Shown piece after piece: positions 60,422-64,000 of a stretch of DNA of 64,000 nucleotides (positions are counted from its first letter, which is position 1; each line of letters opens with the position of its first letter). Under the pieces are notes generated by a model that saw only the letters and a list, made by a program, of their open reading frames with translations, made no database searches and had not been told where the DNA came from. Position numbers and translations under genes: made by a program. The DNA comes from Caballeronia megalochromosomata (GTDB taxonomy: Bacteria; Pseudomonadota; Gammaproteobacteria; Burkholderiales; Burkholderiaceae): the NCBI GenBank assembly GCA_001580565.1, contig LRBF01000268.1:62001-126000 (forward strand), given 5' to 3'.

Positions 60422-62353
60422 TCATATCTCGACGCGCGCTCCGAGCTCGATCACGCGATCGGCCGGTAATCGCAAATAGGCCGCGACATTGCCCACATTG
60501 TGCAGCATGATCGCGAAGAGCCGTTCGCGCCATAAGGCCATGCCGGTGCCCGGCGTCGGCACCACGGTCGCGCGGGAAAGGAAGTATGAGATCGTCGCGC
60601 GATCGAACTTGAGCCCCGAAGGGCGGCACTTTTCCAGTGCAGCGGGCAGATCGACTTCGTCCTTGAAGCCGTAATTCACCGTCACCTGAAAACAGCCGTT
60701 ACCGAGCGTCTCCAGCATGACGCGGCGCGCCTCGTCGACCCAGGGCACCGGCTCGGTCGTCACCGTCAGAAACACCGTATGTTCGTGCAGCACGCGGTTG
60801 TGCATGAGATTGTTCAACAGCGAATGCGGCACGCCGCTTGGATCGTTCGACATGAAGATCGCCGTGCCCTCCACGCGCGCTGGCGCACGCGCGATGAGGC
60901 TCGTGAGGAACGGCTTGAGCGGCGTCGCGCCGGCGCGCACGCGCGCTTCCTGGATCATCATTTGCGCGCCGCGTCCCCACGTCGCCATGACCGTGAACAT
61001 CACGAGACCGATGACGACCGGGAACCAGCCGCCCTCCACGATCTTCAGGCAATTCGCCGAGAAGAACAGCGCGTCGATCACGAAGAAGAACGCCGTCGCG
61101 AAGACGCATAGCGCCCAGTTGTAGTGCCACGCGTAGCGGATCACGAAGAAGGTCAGCACCGTCGTGATGAGCATCGTGCCGGTGACGGCGATGCCGTAGG
61201 CGGAGCCGAGCGCCGTCGACGAACCGAAGCCGAGCACGGCCGCGACCACCGCGAGCAGGAGCGTCCAGTTGATGCCCGGCACATAGATCTGCCCGATCTC
61301 CTTCGCCGACGTGTACACCACGCTCATGCGCGGCAGGAAGCCGAGCTGCATCGCCTGCTTGGTCATCGAATACGTGCCGGAAATGACGGCCTGCGACGCA
61401 ATGACGGTCGCGACGGTCGAGAGCACGACCATCGGATAGAGCATCCACGAGGGAAAGAGCCGGTAGAACGGATTCTGGAGCGCGGCCGGGTCCGAGATCA
61501 ATAACGCGCCCTGACCGAGATAGTTGAGCGCGAGCGCGGGAAAGACGACGGCGAACCAGGTGAGGCGGATCGGCCGCGAGCCGAAGTGGCCCATGTCGGC
61601 ATACAGCGCTTCGGCGCCCGTCAGCGATAGCACGACCGCGCCGAGCGCGACGAACGCGAGCCAGCGATGGTGCAGGCAGAATTCGATCCCCGCGAGCGGA
61701 TTGAGCGCCGCGAGAATATGCGGCGAATCCTTGATGTTCATGACGCCCGACACCGCCAGTATCACGAACCACAACACCATCACCGGCCCGAACACCGCGC
61801 CGATGCCCGAGGTGCCGTGCTTCTGCATCACGAAGAGCGCGATCAGCGCGACGAGGGTCACGGGCACGACATAGGGCTGCAGGCCGGGCGCGGCCACTTC
61901 GAGCCCTTCCACCGCGCTCAGCACGGAAATGGCCGGAGTGATGACGCCATCGCCGTAAAAGAGCGCCGCGCCCATCACGCCGACGAGCAGGAGCACGTGC
62001 TTCAGCCGTTTCTTCGATTCGACCGATGACGCCGCGAGCGCGAGCAGCGCCATGATGCCGCCCTCGCCGTGATTGTTGGCGCGCAGGATCAGCGTCACGT
62101 ATTTGAGCGAGACGATGATCGTGAGCGACCAGAAGATCAGCGACACGATGCCGATCACGTTCGCGGGCTGCAAGGGCAGGCCGGTCGAGGGATCGAAGAC
62201 GGTTTTGAGCGTATAGAGCGGACTCGTGCCGATGTCGCCGTAGACGACTCCGAGCGCCGCGAGCGAGAGCCCCAGCAATGCCGGATGGCCGTGCGGCTCG
62301 GGCTCGGGCGCGTGCTTGTCGTCGGCCGGAATGCCCGGTGCAGTCGATCCCAT
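60422..62353 (-). CDS. kup: Kup potassium uptake protein
   Basis: A 643-residue KUP/HAK/KT transporter with about 12 helices and a C-terminal cytoplasmic domain. Diagnostic sequences are LSLAALGVVYGDIGTSPLYTLKTVF (about 29-53), FYGDGVITPAISVLSA and NNHGEGGIMALLAL. It imports K+ with H+. RBS GGGAGGAATC. Single gene, not linked to its neighbours in function. Confidence 0.95.
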   Translation of the reverse strand: MGSTAPGIPADDKHAPEPEPHGHPALLGLSLAALGVVYGDIGTSPLYTLKTVFDPSTGLPLQPANVIGIVSLIFWSLTIIVSLKYVTLILRANNHGEGGIMALLALAASSVESKKRLKHVLLLVGVMGAALFYGDGVITPAISVLSAVEGLEVAAPGLQPYVVPVTLVALIALFVMQKHGTSGIGAVFGPVMVLWFVILAVSGVMNIKDSPHILAALNPLAGIEFCLHHRWLAFVALGAVVLSLTGAEALYADMGHFGSRPIRLTWFAVVFPALALNYLGQGALLISDPAALQNPFYRLFPSWMLYPMVVLSTVATVIASQAVISGTYSMTKQAMQLGFLPRMSVVYTSAKEIGQIYVPGINWTLLLAVVAAVLGFGSSTALGSAYGIAVTGTMLITTVLTFFVIRYAWHYNWALCVFATAFFFVIDALFFSANCLKIVEGGWFPVVIGLVMFTVMATWGRGAQMMIQEARVRAGATPLKPFLTSLIARAPARVEGTAIFMSNDPSGVPHSLLNNLMHNRVLHEHTVFLTVTTEPVPWVDEARRVMLETLGNGCFQVTVNYGFKDEVDLPAALEKCRPSGLKFDRATISYFLSRATVVPTPGTGMALWRERLFAIMLHNVGNVAAYLRLPADRVIELGARVEI

Positions 62354-62478
62354 GATTCCTCCCTGCCTTTTTCCGGGCCGCCGCGCATGGGCGGCCGATT
62401 TGTCAGAGGATGAGCGTCTGCCTTGCTGTGTCGATCAAAGTATAGAAACGATGCGCGGTTATGTCCGCGCAAGCTTCG

Positions 62479-63315
62479 TTACGCGTACTTGATCTGCGCG
62501 ACCGCGCGCAATTCGTCGGCGGTGGCGGTGCCATAGCCGAAGAACTCCAGATACGCCGGAATCATTTCGAAAAGCATGTCCGTGCCGACCTGCACGGCGC
62601 AGCCCTTCTCCTTGGCCAGGCGCAGCAGCGGCGTGAACTCCGACTTCATCACCACTTCGCCGACGAAGGTGTCCGGCGCGATGCGGTCGATATCGAACGG
62701 CAAGGGGTCCGTTTCCTTCATGCCGAGCGGCGTCGCGTTCACGATCACGTCGAAACCTTCTGGATCTCTCGTGTCGGTTCTTACGACAAGCTTGGGATAG
62801 TGCTCGCGCAAGCGCGACGCGAGTCCTTCGACCGAAGCCGTGTTGGTATCGAAGATCGCGAGTTCGGCGACGCCCGCCGCCGCGAGCGATGCCGCGATCG
62901 GCGAGCCGACGCCGCCGCTGCCGAGCACCAGCACGCGCGTGCCCGCGAGCTTGCGGCCCTTGCGCTCGACGCCGCGCACGAAGCCTGCGCCGTCGAACTG
63001 ATCGCCGAGGAGCGTGCCGTCCGGGCGTTTGAGGATCGCGTTGCAGGCCCCGGCGACGCGCGCGGTCGGACTGACTTCGTCCATCAAGCCCATGGTCGTG
63101 ATCTTGTGCGGCATGGTGACGAGCGCGCCGCGGAGGTTTGTCAGCTTGAACAGATGCGGCAGGAATGCGACGTAATCCTCGGGTTTGACGCCCATCGGCA
63201 CGACGACTGCGTCGATGCCCTGCTTGTCGAACCAGGGGTTGTAGATCATCGGCGCCTTGAACGCTTCGGTCGGGTAGCCGAGGTGGGCAATCAGAGTGGT
63301 CTTGCCGCTGATCAT
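62479..63315 (-). CDS. Shikimate/quinate dehydrogenase-family protein
   Basis: A 278-residue AroE-type oxidoreductase: HLGYPTEAFKAPMIYN matches the substrate-binding N-terminus (in AroE, GxPixHSxSPxxHN; the Ser pair is changed here), VTMPHKI with the catalytic Lys, GSGGVGSPIA for the cofactor and NATPLGM. The altered substrate motif argues for a paralogue rather than the biosynthetic AroE. RBS AAGGAGCTGCC, start 63315. It lies 112 bases downstream of the livF-like gene and may belong to that operon. Confidence 0.85.
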   Translation of the reverse strand: MISGKTTLIAHLGYPTEAFKAPMIYNPWFDKQGIDAVVVPMGVKPEDYVAFLPHLFKLTNLRGALVTMPHKITTMGLMDEVSPTARVAGACNAILKRPDGTLLGDQFDGAGFVRGVERKGRKLAGTRVLVLGSGGVGSPIAASLAAAGVAELAIFDTNTASVEGLASRLREHYPKLVVRTDTRDPEGFDVIVNATPLGMKETDPLPFDIDRIAPDTFVGEVVMKSEFTPLLRLAKEKGCAVQVGTDMLFEMIPAYLEFFGYGTATADELRAVAQIKYA

Positions 63316-63427
63316 GGCAGCTCCTTGTGAGGATGTCGGGGGCGCGTGTTTGCGTGCGCCCGTCACCATGATAGTTCGGCTTGCGGGTTCAGTGCCGCCT
63401 GATTGTCGTTGCGCGGTGCCGCAATTT

Positions 63428-64000
63428 TCAGTGACTCGCGCCGAGATACGCCGCCTTCACCGATGGATCGTTGCGCAACTGCTCGGCCGGGCCGTGGGTC
63501 GCGACGCGGCCATTTTCCAGCACGTAGCCGTAATCCGCGACATTGAGCGCGGCGGCAGCGAACTGCTCGACGAGCAGCATCGTGACGCCGTCCGCCTTCA
63601 GGCGCTCGATGATGCGGAACACTTCGTCGACGAGAATGGGCGCGAGGCCCATCGATGGTTCGTCGAGCAGCACGAGATCCGGGTTGAGCATGATGGCGCG
63701 CGCCATGGCGAGCATTTGCTGTTCCCCGCCCGAGAGCGTGCCCGCAAGCTGGTTGCGGCGTTCTTTTAATCGCGGAAACAGGTCGATCGCGCGTTCGAGA
63801 TCGGCGTTGACGTCGCCTTTCGGGCGCGACCATGTGAGACGCGGGAAAGCGCCGAGGAGCAGATTGTCGGTGACGGACATCGTGGCGAAGACGCGGCGTC
63901 CTTCGGGTGAATGGGCGAGGCCCAGACGCGCGATCTTGTGCGACTCCAGCGAGTCGATGCGCTTTGTGTTGCTGCCGACGCCCATCGTGATTTCGCCTTC
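63428..64000 (-). CDS. livF: Branched-chain amino acid ABC transporter ATPase LivF (5' part missing)
   Basis: The N-terminal part, including the Walker A motif, lies beyond the right edge of the window. Visible are the Q-loop to signature region (GLAHSPEGRRVFATMSVTDNLLLGA), signature LSGGEQQMLAMARAIM, Walker B LVLLDEPSMGLAP and the His-switch replacement region LLVEQFAAAAL. This is the LivF-type pattern of branched-chain amino acid or related substrate importers. Frame remains open to 64000. Confidence 0.93.
   Translation of the reverse strand, partial: EGEITMGVGSNTKRIDSLESHKIARLGLAHSPEGRRVFATMSVTDNLLLGAFPRLTWSRPKGDVNADLERAIDLFPRLKERRNQLAGTLSGGEQQMLAMARAIMLNPDLVLLDEPSMGLAPILVDEVFRIIERLKADGVTMLLVEQFAAAALNVADYGYVLENGRVATHGPAEQLRNDPSVKAAYLGASH

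Overview
The window is high-GC DNA from a member of the Burkholderiaceae, most likely Caballeronia or Paraburkholderia. Indicators are the Burkholderia-type trimeric porin, DUF4148 and short H-NS-family proteins, and dense LysR, GntR and MFS catabolic modules. Most of it is accessory catabolic sequence of the kind carried on a second chromosome or megaplasmid. No tRNA, rRNA, transposase, integrase or CRISPR array is visible.

Left part (1-12.8 kb): an oxidoreductase module (hydroxyisobutyrate-dehydrogenase-like enzyme, aldehyde dehydrogenase, start of a membrane protein) sits opposite a LysR gene with palindromic upstream sites. Next are a nucleoside deaminase and a DUF429 gene broken by a 10-bp tandem duplication. 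Then comes a minus-strand operon for a tryptophan tryptophylquinone (TTQ) amine dehydrogenase: large subunit, MauE, MauD, small subunit, two monohaem cytochromes c, aldehyde dehydrogenase and porin. An AraC regulator lies upstream of it.

Centre (13.2-27.2 kb): a full set of indole-3-acetate catabolism genes (iacF, iacCD, iacABIHE, iacG) with two MFS transporters, a LysR regulator and a split two-component system (soluble PAS kinase and FixJ/NarL-type regulator). Next to the amine dehydrogenase, this suggests an island able to take an arylethylamine such as tryptamine through indole-3-acetaldehyde and indole-3-acetate towards catechol. That linkage is inference; the gene identities are well supported.

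Right part (27.2-64 kb): a ureide module (OHCU decarboxylase, LysR, MFS, a Tat-exported and a cytosolic hydroxyisourate hydrolase); an H-NS-like protein with two DNA-binding motifs; glyoxalase-like, aldehyde dehydrogenase and Ohr genes; a tandem alpha/beta hydrolase without a serine nucleophile in either domain; a phthalate-dioxygenase-type Rieske oxygenase with its reductase, GntR regulator and MFS transporter; and an envelope methionine-sulfoxide repair operon (Tat-MsrB, DipZ, exported MsrA) opposite an OmpR-type two-component system, with a candidate small RNA downstream. Then follow an aminotransferase with an ArgP-like regulator, small conserved proteins, PanE, GntR, a ferritin-like protein, 1-Cys peroxiredoxin, an APC permease, a fused CoA-transferase, Kup, a shikimate-dehydrogenase-like enzyme and the 3' part of livF, cut by the window edge.
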